Shown one piece after another: positions 29,041 to 39,886 of a stretch of DNA of 64,000 nucleotides. Origin of the DNA: Salmonirosea aquatica. Its GTDB lineage: Bacteria > Bacteroidota > Bacteroidia > Cytophagales > Spirosomataceae. Position 1 is the stretch's first letter, and every line of letters starts with the position of its first letter. Below the pieces are notes generated by a model. The model worked only from the letters and a program-made list of their open reading frames with translations. It had not been told where the DNA came from and made no database searches. Both the position numbers and the translations under genes were made by a program. The stretch spans positions 3,020,501 through 3,084,500 of the forward strand of contig NZ_WHLY01000002.1 in assembly GCF_009296315.1 (NCBI RefSeq), read 5' to 3'.

Positions 29041-29264
29041 AATATACAGAGGTGGGCTGAAGATTGTCAGCTAAAAATCGTGAGGTTTGCGAATATCATC
29101 TGGAAAGCAACAAAACAGGCACACTTTGCGTAATAATGGTCAAACGTCGGGTTTTTTCTTGTCAATATACAGCGTAAAATTTTAAAAATTATTTTTCGTT
29201 AGAACTATGCTGTTTGTGTTAAAGGTAGGTCTATGTGCGCGGGTTTGCGAGTAAGTAACGAACG

Positions 29265-32200
29265 ATGAGGTTGATTTATAATATACAAAAACATTTTTTT
29301 TGGATTTTCGCCGTCCTGATGGGAACCGTGCTGGGTACGGCCCAGGCGCAGACTCCTTTCGTGGTGAAAAACCAGTGTATGCTCAACCCTGAGTGTGAGG
29401 ATGACGTCACTACCTTCAGCGATACGCTGAGTACGGCTGTGGCGTGGCAATGGAACTTTGGTGATGGTGCTAGCCAGGACAACACCGCCACTACCCGCAA
29501 TGCAGGCCATGCCTACCAAACCCCCGGTACCTACACGGTGAAAGTGGTAAGGACTCTGAAAAACGGGGGAATAGACAGCCTGAGTGTACCTATCCAAGTC
29601 GGCGAACTTCCTCCCTCTTTCCAGAATTGGAAAACCGATACTACCATTTGTCCCGGCCAGACTATCACGCTCGATCCCTATGCGGGGGAAGCGGGCCTGC
29701 TGGTGCCAAATACATCTGGTACCCTAAAGGCGATACCACCCAGGCGCTGGAAATAGACAGCTCGGGCTGCTACTCGGTGGAGGTGATTCTGCCCAATGGT
29801 TGTAAGATCCAGGACCGTGTCAATGTCAAAATTTGCCTGGAACCTTCCCAGCAGCAGGGGGCCAAGTGGTTTTTTGGCGCCAACGCCGGGCTTGACTTTG
29901 CCAATGGTACCCCCACAGCCATTACAGATGGTAAACTCGAAACACCCGAAGGTACCTCCTCCATTGCCAACTCCAAGGGTGAACTACTCTTCTATACCGA
30001 CGGAGTCAAGGTCTATGACCGTGATGGCAAGGAAATGCAGTGTCTAGCAGACTCCTGTACGCCGCTTAAGGGTAGCCCTAATTCCACCCAATCGGCGTTG
30101 ATTGTGCCACAACCTACCTGTAAGGGGTGTGAGTATCTGTATAATATATTCACTACTACCAATATTGATGATTCTACCAAAGCTCTTACTATAAGCGTGG
30201 TAGACATGCGCCGTGACAATGGCAAGGGTGCGATTGTAGAACAAAACACGGTACTGGAGCGTACGACTACGGAACGGGTTGCTTCGGTCCGTAACGATCG
30301 CGACAGTACGTACTGGGTCGTATCGCACGATTTTGGTAATAACACCTTCCGCGTGTATCATGCTACGGCGGGCGGATTGACAGAGGAAAAAAGTTTTGAC
30401 CTGGGCATGGCGCATGACACTAAGGCCAAAGGGGAGGGGTACATGAAGTTTTCGCCCGCCGACAGTACCACGGGCGAACGCCGTTTGGCCGTGATTGTGC
30501 CCGGTCCGCCGCGCAACTACGTAGAAATCTTTACTTTTTCGGATTCGACGGGTGAAATGAAATATGAGCGGACCATCGATTTAGGTCCGGCTCCGCCCAA
30601 GGCCTACGGGATCGAGTTCTCGCCCAGTGGAGAAAAAATGTACGTGTCCTATCAGGGTGATGGGGATAGTACAGCTTCCAAGTTGGTGCAGTTCGACCTG
30701 ACTCTGGGCGACTCATCCCTGATCGCCGATTCGAGGATTGTCATTGATAGTACCAAAACCCAGAAATTTGGCGCCTTACAGATCGGTTCCGATGGTCGGA
30801 TTTACATGGCCGTAGACGGCAGCGATTACCTAGCGGTCATCGGCGAGCCCGAAGAGAATTCGACTAGCACTGTGATGTATGAACTGAATGGAGTGAGTCT
30901 GGGCGGGAAGAAGAGTAATCTGGGACTACCCAGTCTGGTGCAGAACTTTACCCAGCAAAACGACGGACCCGGATTTCAAGCCGATGGCTTCTGTACCGGT
31001 GCACCTACCATGTTCCAGGCCAGCCCGCTCTGTGACCCGATCAAGGATACCTATACCTGGAATTTTGGCGATGGGAGTGCACCCGTCAATGGTAAGCAGA
31101 CCCAGGTTTCACACACCTACAAGGAACCCGGAATTTATAATGTGAGTCTGCGGGCTGTGAACCAGTGCAAAGACACGACTTTCTTCCAGCAGGTCGAGAT
31201 ATTTGCTACGCCCGAACCCATTGATCTGGGGCCAGATCAAGACGAATGCCGCAAAAGTATCAAACTGGAAGCCAACGTGGATGCTGAGTTGTTTGTGTGG
31301 GTTTACAATGGCCGACCCGTAGGGCGAGAGAAAACATTCAGTGCCACTCAGACCGGACAGTATGTAGCTATTGCGGCCAACGGCCCGCAAGGCGTATGTT
31401 TTAGTGCCGATACGGTGGAGTTGACAATTCGCCGCCCACCCGATTTCTCGCTGGGCCCCGACACGACAGTCTGTAACGATAGTACCATTGTGCTGACGGC
31501 CCCTGGCCAGACCTGGCGGGAGTTCAAGTGGAGCACGGGAGAAAGTACCCGGGCTATTACGGTGCGGCAGCCGGGTAGCTATTTTGTGGAAGTGAAAAAC
31601 GGTAACGACTGTTATAACGAAGATACGATTCAGGTCGTGGCGCGTCCCCGCGCTCGCATCCGTGCCGACTTGCTGCCGCCCACGGGTTGTACTACGGCCG
31701 ACGGTCGTATACAGGTCACCTCGCTTACGCCGACAGGTACCTATAATTACGCCTGGCTGCGGCCGGATAGCACTTCGCTGGGCAATGCGCCGCAGATTAC
31801 CGGCTTGCGCGAAGGTAGCTATCTGCTGCGGGTGAGTGGTAATCCACTGGCCTGTACCACCGATACGTCATTCAATCTGCGCTCAGCGGCTAATCCCCTA
31901 AAAATGAGTCCGCTGGTGGATAATGCTGCCTGTACCCAACCCGATTCGGGTTCCATTGGCCTTAACGTGACGGGCGGACAGCCCACCACGTTCCGCTGGC
32001 TCGATGCGTCGGGTAGGGTAGTGAGCAACACGCAAACTGCTATGGGTCTGAAGGCGGGTACCTATAGTCTTGAGGCTTCCGATGCCGGAGGATGTACCTT
32101 TTCACAAACCGGAATCAAGGTAGGGCTGGATAAGGATAACCTGGCATTGCTGGGTCCGGACCGGGGAAAATGCGTTGGCGACACCATTCAGCTAGCGCCC

Positions 32201-33298
32201 CGCGCCAACGATTTTGCGGGCAACCAGTACCTGTGGAGCAATGGCTCTACGACCCGTACCCTTGTGGTCCGCGAGGCAGGTACCTATTCCCTTACCGTAA
32301 CCAACACCGAAAACGGCTGCAATGGCACCGACGATGTACAGGTGAAGTTCAGTCCTAAGCCCGTAATAAGTGTAGGCCCCGCGTTGGAGTTCTGTTCTAA
32401 CCAACGCCCCCAACGCCTGACGGGCTCAACGCCAACCAATGGCTTCTGGCGGGGACCAGGGGTAGATTCGCTGGGGCTGTATACACCGGCGGATAGCTTG
32501 CTGGGCCAGCAGACCGTTACTTACTTTGTTTCTAATCAGGGGTGTGTAGCTTCGGCCAACCGCACCGTGACCATCAAGCCCGCGCCGCAGGTACGACTAG
32601 GACCCGACACGACTCTGTGCTACGATGGTACCTTCCAACTTGTAGCCAGCACGGTCAGCGAAGCGCAGTACCTGTGGTCCAACGGACAAACTACGGCCAG
32701 CATTACGCCCCGCTTTACGGGTACCTATACGGTTACGGCCACGCTGGCCGGATGCAGTGGCCGCGATACCATTCGGCTGTTTTTCCTACCTTCACCTACG
32801 CTGAACCTGGCACCCGAATCGCCGCTGTGCGTCGAACAAAATGGTGAAGTGGTACTCGATAGCCGCGGCCCAGCCAACCAGCGGTATTTCTGGCCCGCTA
32901 CGGGCGACACCACGAGCCGCATCACGGTCAGCAACCTGGGTACCTACCGGGTTATAGCTACCAATATCGAAGGATGTACGCTGGCCGACACTACCGAAGT
33001 AGTGGACCGTTGCGAACCGCGTATCTTCGTACCAGACGCTTTTACGCCCAATGGTGACGGCCGCAACGATCAGTTTGACGTATTCGGACAGTTCTTCACG
33101 GATTTTGAGATAAAAGTGTACAACCGCTGGGGAGAAGTCATTTTTGCCTCCAATGATGTCAACAAAAGGTGGGATGGAATGTACAAAGGCCTGAAGGTAC
33201 AGCCAGGCGCCTACCCCTACGTGATCACCTACGGTAGCGAATATTATCCCGATCGAAAGCGTGATCTATTACGCGGGTCGGTGATGGTGATTCGGTAG
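29265..33298 (+). CDS. Giant PKD-repeat protein with type B T9SS sorting domain (one frameshift in this sequence)
   Basis: A cell-surface protein of about 1,340 residues once a frameshift is corrected. It starts with a signal peptide (ending GTAQAQ), then a PKD domain with WNFGDGAS. The frame breaks at a G5 run (29684-29688): one more G restores continuity into YIWYPKGDTTQALEID. Next comes a WD40-like propeller region (WFFGANAGLDFANG), a second PKD domain with YTWNFGDGSAP, then several repeated modules beginning LGPDTTVC, LGPDRGKC and LGPDTTLC. The last 90 residues are the gliding-associated CHU_C domain (FVPDAFTPNGDGRNDQF), which directs type IX secretion. It pairs with the divergent PorP/SprF gene. 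A true mutation cannot be ruled out. Confidence 0.88.
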
Positions 33299-33314
33299 GG
33301 GTACCCCTACCGAA
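33291..33314. terminator. 24-bp perfect palindrome centred on GGTACC between convergent genes
   Basis: A perfect no-loop palindrome spans the stop codon of the CHU_C gene and has GGTACC at its centre. It may terminate both convergent genes. There is no T-run, so termination is inferred from place and symmetry. Confidence 0.45.
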
Positions 33315-33342
33315 CCTGCGTTGCTGACGAGCAAGGTACTGC

Positions 33343-34230
33343 TTAAGGGAAAGTTTTAAGATAACGGTCGGGGTAGTCGGTGATGAGTCCATCGACCCCC
33401 ATAGCCTTCACTTCCTTCATGGCATCAATATCGTTGACTGTCCATGGAATCACAAGCATCCCTTTTTCGTGCAATCGTTTGACTTTATCCGCTGAAAGCA
33501 GTTTATAATACGAACTGTAAATGGCAGGTGTGAAGCCCAGGCTTTCCAGATTGGTTTCGATGCCTTTTAAATTGGAAACCAAAGCCGCTAATTTGACTTT
33601 ACCGTATTTTCCGACCTGTACCTGCTTTTGCCAATATCTCAATACTTCAAAATCAAAACTTTGCAGGGTAACCCTTTCCAGGGGTACCTGGCCTTTGATT
33701 ACACGATATACCAACTCCGAAAATTCGGCAGGCCGTGGTTGTGAAATCCCGTACTCCGAAGCTTCGCTTTTAATTTCGATATTATAGTTCACAGCTGGTC
33801 GACCATGGGTACGGCAGTAAGCTTCGGCCTTAGCCAGCACTTTACTGAGCAGGGGTTTATGGGTCTCGATTCTCTTCTGTTTCGGGAAGTCGGGATTGCC
33901 CTTGGAGCCAGTATCGTATTTTTTTATTTCTCCATACGTCAAGGTATGCAGATTGATTTTCTCACCTTTTTCAATCGGCGATCCGTCAGGTTTCAGGCAG
34001 TAACTGGCCATAAAATACGGTTCGTGGGATACGACGACCTGCCCATCTTTTGAAATTACCACATCCATTTCCAGGGTGGTCACACCTAATTCCAGCGCCT
34101 TTTCAAACGCGGGCCAGGAATTTTCGGGCATCAGGCCCCGGCACCCCCGGTGGCCTTGCAGGTCAAAGGGAACTTGGGCCATAGGGCTGGGTACGCTTAT
34201 TATACAGTAAAACAAAAGGAGGTACTTCAT
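33343..34230 (-). CDS. Exported glycerophosphodiester phosphodiesterase
   Basis: A 295-residue secreted enzyme that hydrolyses glycerophosphodiesters to glycerol 3-phosphate and an alcohol. MKYLLLFYCIISVPSPMAQ is a signal peptide, so the ATG at 34230 is chosen over one 12 codons upstream. GDPD motifs are GHRGCRGLMPENSWPAFEKAL (catalytic His, Arg, Glu, Asn), TLEMDVVISKDGQVVVSHEP (metal Glu/Asp and catalytic His) and the C-terminal WTVNDIDAMKEVKAMGVDGLITDYPD. All expected catalytic residues are visible. Confidence 0.94.
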   Translation of the reverse strand: MKYLLLFYCIISVPSPMAQVPFDLQGHRGCRGLMPENSWPAFEKALELGVTTLEMDVVISKDGQVVVSHEPYFMASYCLKPDGSPIEKGEKINLHTLTYGEIKKYDTGSKGNPDFPKQKRIETHKPLLSKVLAKAEAYCRTHGRPAVNYNIEIKSEASEYGISQPRPAEFSELVYRVIKGQVPLERVTLQSFDFEVLRYWQKQVQVGKYGKVKLAALVSNLKGIETNLESLGFTPAIYSSYYKLLSADKVKRLHEKGMLVIPWTVNDIDAMKEVKAMGVDGLITDYPDRYLKTFP

Positions 34231-34263
34231 GATTGTGAGAAGTTGGGATTTTCGCTTTGCCTT

Positions 34264-34271
34264 CAAAGGTA
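34264..34271 (-). promoter_or_regulatory. -7 box of the GDPD gene
   Basis: On the minus strand TACCTTTG matches TAnnTTTG about 34 bases before the start codon. No clear TTG is seen at -33. Four of these bases are part of a GGTACC word. Confidence 0.4.
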
Positions 34272-34461
34272 CCTACTTTTACCTAGCATGAATAGTAAGA
34301 AATTCTACCGCATTTATCCAGGCAAATCCACAGGAAACAGAACATACAAGTACATCTTTCAGGCAGAAAGCACAAGAAACAATCTGAATGTCAAATCAAA
34401 ACAATCGCTCCGCCTAATCGTTTTGATAAAAACCTTACTATCAAGAAAAAACACAATCGAC

Positions 34462-35661
34462 ATGATATTATCCATTCAAAAATCAATAGCCCTGTCCGCT
34501 TTCTTTCTGCTGATTGCCTGCGGGAACAGCCAGGACGACGGATCGGGCAATGTAGTTACGCCAGATCCTTCTGGAGCGGCCACGTATAAGGTAACCGAAG
34601 CTTTTCCGGGCCTCAAATTCAATGATCCCGTTGAACTGGTTAACGCCAAAGATGGAAGCAACCGACTGTTTGTAGTGGAGCAAGCCGGCACGATCCGTTT
34701 TTTCGATGCCGGCCAGAAACCTACTTCGTCCACGTTATTTTTGGATATAAAGAATAAGGTGAAGAGCGGTGGCGAAATGGGATTGCTGGGACTGGCTTTT
34801 CATCCCAACTTCAAGACCAATGGGTACTTCTTCGTAAACTATACCCGCGATAATCCCCGCGAATCGGTCGTGGCCCGCTACAAAGTTAATGACCCGGCCA
34901 GTGGTGTAGCCGATCCGCAAAGCGAAACCATTTTGCTAACGTATGCACAGCCTTACTCTAATCATAACGGTGGGTCGGTACATTTCGGACCGGATGGGTA
35001 CCTCTACGTGTCGACGGGCGATGGTGGTAGTGGTGGCGATCCCCAAAATAATGCTCAGAATTTGGGACTTTTGCTCGGCAAAATCCTGCGGCTGGATGTC
35101 AATGCTACTGACAGAGGTACCTATGGGATTCCGGCTGATAATCCTTTCCGAGGAAAGACCGACGGTACGCGGGAAGAAATATATGCCTACGGCCTGCGTA
35201 ATCCGTGGCGCATCAGTTTCGACCCCGCTACCAAAAAACTGTGGGCGGGTGATGTAGGACAAAATGCCATCGAGGAAATTGACATCATCGAAAAAGGTGG
35301 TAACTACGGATGGCGCATTAAGGAAGCAGACGAATGCTTTAACCCCAAGAACGACTGTAAGGAATCCGGGCTGATTGATCCGGTATGGGATTACACCCAT
35401 GCCAATGGCGACATTTCAATCACGGGTGGGTACGTATACCGGGGTTCCAAACTACCTGGTCTGGTAGGGAAATACATCTATGGCGATTATGCCAGTGGCC
35501 GGATCTGGGCGTTGGAAACTGCGGATGGGGCGCAGGCCAAGAACAGCCTCATAGTGGAAAAGAGCAGCTCATTGTCTGCCTTTGGCGTGGATGAACAGAA
35601 TGAACTTTACCTTCTTGATTATAGCGGGGGTAGGATCATGACATTCGCTATCGAGAATTAA
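34462..35661 (+). CDS. PQQ-dependent sugar dehydrogenase-like lipoprotein
   Basis: A 399-residue lipoprotein of the soluble glucose/sorbosone dehydrogenase (YliI/Asd) beta-propeller family. The signal ends in LLIACGN with the lipobox Cys, which sets the start at 34462. Landmarks are RLFVVEQAGTIRFF, GLLGLAFHPNF, NHNGGSVHFGPDGYLYVSTGDGG and YAYGLRNPWRISFDP, with the conserved His for PQQ binding in NHNGG and Arg in RNPWR. It likely oxidises an aldose in the periplasm or at the surface. PQQ synthesis genes are not in the window, so cofactor use is uncertain. Confidence 0.92.
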   Translation: MILSIQKSIALSAFFLLIACGNSQDDGSGNVVTPDPSGAATYKVTEAFPGLKFNDPVELVNAKDGSNRLFVVEQAGTIRFFDAGQKPTSSTLFLDIKNKVKSGGEMGLLGLAFHPNFKTNGYFFVNYTRDNPRESVVARYKVNDPASGVADPQSETILLTYAQPYSNHNGGSVHFGPDGYLYVSTGDGGSGGDPQNNAQNLGLLLGKILRLDVNATDRGTYGIPADNPFRGKTDGTREEIYAYGLRNPWRISFDPATKKLWAGDVGQNAIEEIDIIEKGGNYGWRIKEADECFNPKNDCKESGLIDPVWDYTHANGDISITGGYVYRGSKLPGLVGKYIYGDYASGRIWALETADGAQAKNSLIVEKSSSLSAFGVDEQNELYLLDYSGGRIMTFAIEN

Positions 35662-35676
35662 TTGATAATACTTCGA

Positions 35677-35719
35677 TCCGATTCGTAGGGACGAAAACCT
35701 GGGTACCCTACGAATCGGA
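35677..35719. terminator. Terminator hairpin between convergent PQQ-dehydrogenase and DUF1080 genes
   Basis: Perfect 14-bp arms (35677-35690 with 35706-35719) enclose a 15-nt loop, followed by CAATTTTTT on the plus strand. One GGTACC lies at the loop-stem junction. The hairpin overlaps the DUF1080 stop codon. Confidence 0.7.
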
Positions 35720-36408
35720 CAATTTTTTAATCGGTGTCAGCATTACTTTCCTGAATTCTACTTCCGACCCCTCCGACTGCAATGCAAAGTGCCCGGTGTT
35801 AGCCGTAGCGTTGTAGCCATAATTCACAAAATCGCCGTTTACCCATACTTTTATGGAATTGCCCAGACACTCGATTGTGAGCTTGTTCCATTCTCCGACG
35901 GGTTTCTCCGAACCGTCGGTCAGGTTGGGAATGCGGCGTAGCTTATCTCCGTTGACGCCCCACTTTTCTTTAGGACCGCGGCGTTTTTCCATATCGGGTA
36001 CCACAATATCCTCCTGAATACACCAGAAATCGCCCGCATTAGTGTGCATCATTTGTACTTCGATCGACTTCGGGAACATGTCGTACAATGCGCGCGGCGT
36101 TGACACGAACACCAGCGCGCCACAATTGCCCGGGGTACCCGCGAAGCGGTACTCTATCTCGACCCGGTAGTTCTGGTAAGTAGCGTCGGTGATCAAATGC
36201 CCGCCGGGCGTTCCCAGGCTCACGAGCATCCCATCCCGTACAATAAAGGGCGTCCGCGCACCGGTATTTTTGTCCATCTCAGGGACATCCATGTGCCAGC
36301 CTTTCAAATCTTTTCCATTAAAAAGGCTCCTGGATTGCGCCAGGGCGGCTTGGGAGTGAAGGATAAAAAATGCCAGACACAGGCCTACGTGCAGGGGTAT
36401 TTTTTCAT
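35708..36408 (-). CDS. Exported DUF1080 (3-keto-disaccharide hydrolase) protein, N-terminus frameshifted
   Basis: A concanavalin-like lectin/glucanase-fold protein of the DUF1080 family, now linked to 3-keto-disaccharide hydrolysis. The uninterrupted frame holds SLFNGKDLKGWHMD, FAGTPGNCGALVFVS, IEVQMMHTNAGDFW and NGDFVNYGYN. Its start codon sits in another frame: adding one T to the T6 run on the plus strand (36400-36405) joins ATG at 36408 to a perfect signal peptide ending AALAQ, giving about 233 residues. Without that base the frame has only an internal ATG at 36307, which would remove the signal. I infer a sequence undercall. Confidence 0.85.
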
Positions 36409-36565
36409 AAAGATTCAGGTAGAAATATTCGTAAAAATTGATTCTCAGGGAAAAGGTAAAAAATACAGGTCTCTACCTTTTTCCTAAGCGCCAGGGTCAA
36501 ACCTTAATGATCTTGTGTCTCTTGCATTGCTCACAAAAGTCTGACATTCATCCCCGTGTTATCGT

Positions 36566-38869
36566 ATGAAAAATAAATTCCGGCTGATAGGTACCCTGGC
36601 ACTCGCCTCCTTTCTGATCGTTACCTGTACGCGAACCGCCCGTACACCCGGGCAGGCCTCGGCCAACCAGCAGGTACTGCCTGAGTCGGGCTTTGCCACG
36701 CCCCGCACCGTGGACGATAACCCTTCACCGGCTCCGCTTACGCCTGAGCAAAGTCTGCGCTCGTTTCGGCTGCCCAGGGGGTACCATCTGGAACTGGTGG
36801 CCAGTGAACCCATGGTCACCGAGCCCGTGGCGATTGCCTGGGATGGCAATGCCCGCATGTACGTAGCCCAAATGGAAACCTACATGCAGGATGTGGAAGG
36901 TACCGACGAGCACGAACCCCGAAGCCGCATCATGCTGCTGGAGGACACGAACGGGGACGGCAAAATGGATAAGAGTTCGGTGTTTATTGACAAGCTCATG
37001 CTTCCCCGCATGCTACTGTGTGTAGGGCACGAACTACTGGTCAATGAAACCGACACGTACGATATGTATGCCTATAAAGATACGAATGGCGATGGCGTGG
37101 CCGATCAAAAACGGCATGTATATAAGGTAGGTAGGAAGGCTCCGGGAAATATGGAACACCAGCGCAGCGGGCTGGACTGGAACCTTGACAACTGGATCTA
37201 TGTCACGGTGGACCCGGTACGGTTTCGGTATAAGAACGGCATGATTCAGGCCGATTCGCTGATCGGAGGGAACATTGGTCAGTGGGGCTTGGCGCATGAC
37301 AACTACGGACGCTTGTTTTTTAGCCAGGGTGGAGGCGAGAACGCCGGCATCGGATTTCAGATCAACCCCGCCTACGGGCAGCTCAATTTCCGGGATGCTT
37401 ACGACGAAGAAACGTTTAGTCCCGTATGGCCTATTATCAAGACCCCGGATGTGCAGGGCGGCGTGAAACGGCTCCGCGCCGACACCACTTTGAATCACTT
37501 TACGGCTGGCAATGGACAGTCTATATTTCGGGGCGACCGCCTTCCCAAAACCCTGGTGGGCGATTACCTGATCAGCGAACCCGTTGCCCGGATTATCCGC
37601 CGTGCCCGGGTTGTGGATAAAGCGGGAAAAACGACCCTGGAAAATGTTTACGAGCAGGAAGAATTCATTGCTTCCAGCGATATGAATTTCCGGGTGGTGA
37701 ATACCTACACTGGACCAGACGGTTGCCTGTACTTGGTAGACATGAACCGGGGCATCATCCAGGAAGCTACCTGGACCGGAAAAGACAGCTACTTACGGCC
37801 CCAGATTCAGCGCCTGGGCCTGGATAACAATAAGCAGCGGGGCCGGATTTATCGGCTGGTGTACGATGGACTGAAGCCGGGCCCCAAGCCTCACATGCTG
37901 GACGAATCACCCGCTCAACTGGTCAAGTACCTCGACCATGCCAACGGTTGGTGGCGCGACAACGCCCAGAAAGAACTGGTGATTCGGGCTGATAAATCAG
38001 TGGTACCCGCTTTGCGACAAATGGCGCTAGGTCAGAAAGGTACCTTAGACAAAGTTCCTTCACCCTTAGGACAACTTCACGCCCTGTGGACACTCGAAGG
38101 TCTGGAGGCACTGGATAAAGAGCTACTGCTTACGCTGATGCAGTCGCCCGACGCCCAGCTGCGTAAGGCGGCCATATGGAACAGCGAACCCTTTATCAAA
38201 AAGAATGACCCCGAGGTGCTGACTAAACTGGCTACTCTAAAAAATGATCCCAGCTACGATGTGCTCACCCAGCTGCTGCTGTCGCTGGGCTATTCTAAAG
38301 CGCCTCAGACCAAAGCTATCGTGGACGAAGTGCTGGCCAAAAATCCAGCCAATGAAATGTTGGCGGGCGTGCAGGGTACCCTCGTCAAGAATGAATCCAT
38401 CCGTACTTACGGAGCACGGCTTGGCGCCCTGGACGCGGCCAGCCGGAAAATGGTGCTCGATGGGGCTACCACTTTTAAGTCGCTATGCGCTACCTGCCAT
38501 GGTCCTGATGGCAAAGGTACCCCCACGAATCTGGCCCCGGTGCTGTCGGGAAATTTCCGCCGCCTGACGGGTAAAAAGGATGAGGAGATAAAAATTCTTT
38601 TGCATGGATTGACCGGCCCGGTCGACGGGAAAACCTACCCTGATATGATGCCGCCCATGGGAGCCAACAGCGACGAGTGGATCGCTTCGGTACTGAGCTA
38701 CATCCGTTACGACCTGGCTAATGCCGGGAATGGCATCCCCCGCGTTTCACCTCAGTTTTTGGAACGTGTACTGGTAACTCCCGCAGATGTGAAACGTGTG
38801 CGGGCCCAAACGAACGGTAGAACTAGCGCCTGGACGTGGGAAGAACTGGATAAAGTAGAAAAACAGTAG
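36566..38869 (+). CDS. Dehydrogenase-HEAT-cytochrome c lipoprotein (DUF7133/PVC type)
   Basis: A 767-residue lipoprotein (lipobox around Cys21 in LIVTCTR). Residues about 65-420 form a beta-propeller like membrane-bound sugar dehydrogenases (FRLPRGYHLELVASEPMVTEPVAIAWD). Residues about 440-620 hold HEAT-like helices. The C-terminal 130 residues are a c-type cytochrome with the haem site CATCH followed by GPDGKG, and a candidate Met ligand in PDMMPPMG. It probably oxidises a sugar or glycoside and passes electrons to the covalent haem. The neighbouring PQQ-type dehydrogenase and DUF1080 protein suggest a common carbohydrate theme, but the genes alternate strands. Confidence 0.88.
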   Translation: MKNKFRLIGTLALASFLIVTCTRTARTPGQASANQQVLPESGFATPRTVDDNPSPAPLTPEQSLRSFRLPRGYHLELVASEPMVTEPVAIAWDGNARMYVAQMETYMQDVEGTDEHEPRSRIMLLEDTNGDGKMDKSSVFIDKLMLPRMLLCVGHELLVNETDTYDMYAYKDTNGDGVADQKRHVYKVGRKAPGNMEHQRSGLDWNLDNWIYVTVDPVRFRYKNGMIQADSLIGGNIGQWGLAHDNYGRLFFSQGGGENAGIGFQINPAYGQLNFRDAYDEETFSPVWPIIKTPDVQGGVKRLRADTTLNHFTAGNGQSIFRGDRLPKTLVGDYLISEPVARIIRRARVVDKAGKTTLENVYEQEEFIASSDMNFRVVNTYTGPDGCLYLVDMNRGIIQEATWTGKDSYLRPQIQRLGLDNNKQRGRIYRLVYDGLKPGPKPHMLDESPAQLVKYLDHANGWWRDNAQKELVIRADKSVVPALRQMALGQKGTLDKVPSPLGQLHALWTLEGLEALDKELLLTLMQSPDAQLRKAAIWNSEPFIKKNDPEVLTKLATLKNDPSYDVLTQLLLSLGYSKAPQTKAIVDEVLAKNPANEMLAGVQGTLVKNESIRTYGARLGALDAASRKMVLDGATTFKSLCATCHGPDGKGTPTNLAPVLSGNFRRLTGKKDEEIKILLHGLTGPVDGKTYPDMMPPMGANSDEWIASVLSYIRYDLANAGNGIPRVSPQFLERVLVTPADVKRVRAQTNGRTSAWTWEELDKVEKQ

Positions 38870-38913
38870 CCAGACGGGGCTAATTAGTATCTTCCGCCGC
38901 ATACTAAGTCTAT

Positions 38914-38955
38914 AAAAGATTCATCGGAAAACTATTTCCGATGAATCTTTTTTTT
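38914..38955 (+). terminator. Terminator after the dehydrogenase-cytochrome gene
   Basis: A perfect 17-bp stem (38914-38930 with 38935-38951) with an ACTA loop is followed by a T-run. It lies 44 bases after the stop. Confidence 0.92.
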
Positions 38956-39158
38956 GGGGTTATGGAACGGATCAGGGTACCTTTTTGAAAATGCGTGTAT
39001 AAATTTTATATACAGGATTAAACCTCTTTCCACGCTTTCTCTCTAACCACTGTGCATCACATAAAACCAAAAAGGAGCACATAGTGATTAATTTTCACCC
39101 GCTCTAACCGCCGTTTCGTGAGAACGGAATGGACGAGGGAGCCCAAAAGTAAGAAACC

Positions 39159-39764
39159 ATGAAAAATCTAATCGGAATAGCCGTAGTTGCCAGTATGATG
39201 TTTGCCTGTAACGGAGTCAACAACTCGAATCCTGAAAATCAGACGAGTGCTGAGCTCAAGAACGAACTTTTGCAAGCCAAGCATGAGACCGAAATCATGA
39301 AGCTTAATTATGAGATGGAGCTGTTAAAAGCCAAGCAGGAAGGATTGACTCCTGCCCAATTGGCCGCACTTGGAAATAGCAACGCCTACCTGAATGGTAC
39401 TTTGCCCAAAGACGCACGGGCAACCCAGCAAGTGGACAACGAATGGACCTCGCAAGCGCCCGTGACTTCATCGGACAACGACGCTTACAAACCAGCGAAA
39501 ACCACACCTACGACTGAAACCGTGCCTGCTTCCGAAGTAAAGAAGAAAAAAGGCATGAGCACTCCCGTGAAGGGCGCTTTGATCGGGGCCGGAGTAGGCG
39601 CCGTAACGGGTGCCGTCGTTTCCAAGAACAACCGGGTTAAAGGTGCCGTTATAGGTGCTGTCGCCGGTGCAGGAGCCGGGGCGGTGACCGGGGTAGTGAT
39701 TGATAAGAGAAATGAGAAAAAAGCCAGCACCCCCTACTACGCTTCCACTGGATTCCTCAATTAA
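39159..39764 (+). CDS. Lipoprotein with YMGG-like glycine zipper
   Basis: A 201-residue lipoprotein with signal ending in MMFACNG (Cys at residue 18). It has a charged coiled-coil segment (about residues 30-65: AELKNELLQAKHETEIMKLNYEMELLKAKQEG), a Pro/Thr-rich linker, and a C-terminal glycine-zipper region (about 135-185) with repeated GALIGAGVGAVTGAVV and GAVIGAVAGAGAGAVTG. Such zippers insert into or pack against membranes. Function is unknown. It stands alone between two terminators. Confidence 0.85.
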   Translation: MKNLIGIAVVASMMFACNGVNNSNPENQTSAELKNELLQAKHETEIMKLNYEMELLKAKQEGLTPAQLAALGNSNAYLNGTLPKDARATQQVDNEWTSQAPVTSSDNDAYKPAKTTPTTETVPASEVKKKKGMSTPVKGALIGAGVGAVTGAVVSKNNRVKGAVIGAVAGAGAGAVTGVVIDKRNEKKASTPYYASTGFLN

Positions 39765-39788
39765 AAGAGTGACAACTGCTTAATAAAA

Positions 39789-39826
39789 CAACGGGGTACC
39801 CTGAGAATTCTCAGGGTACCCCGTTG
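39789..39826. terminator. Bidirectional terminator: 19-bp perfect arms containing two GGTACC words
   Basis: Positions 39789-39807 and 39808-39826 are exact reverse complements with no loop, centred on GAATTC. One GGTACC lies in each arm. It sits between the convergent glycine-zipper and DUF4097 genes. Confidence 0.85.
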
Positions 39827-39886
39827 GCTGTGTAAGGCTTTCATAAGCTGGAATCCTGTATACTTAGGCCGATGTCCAACCGGAAA

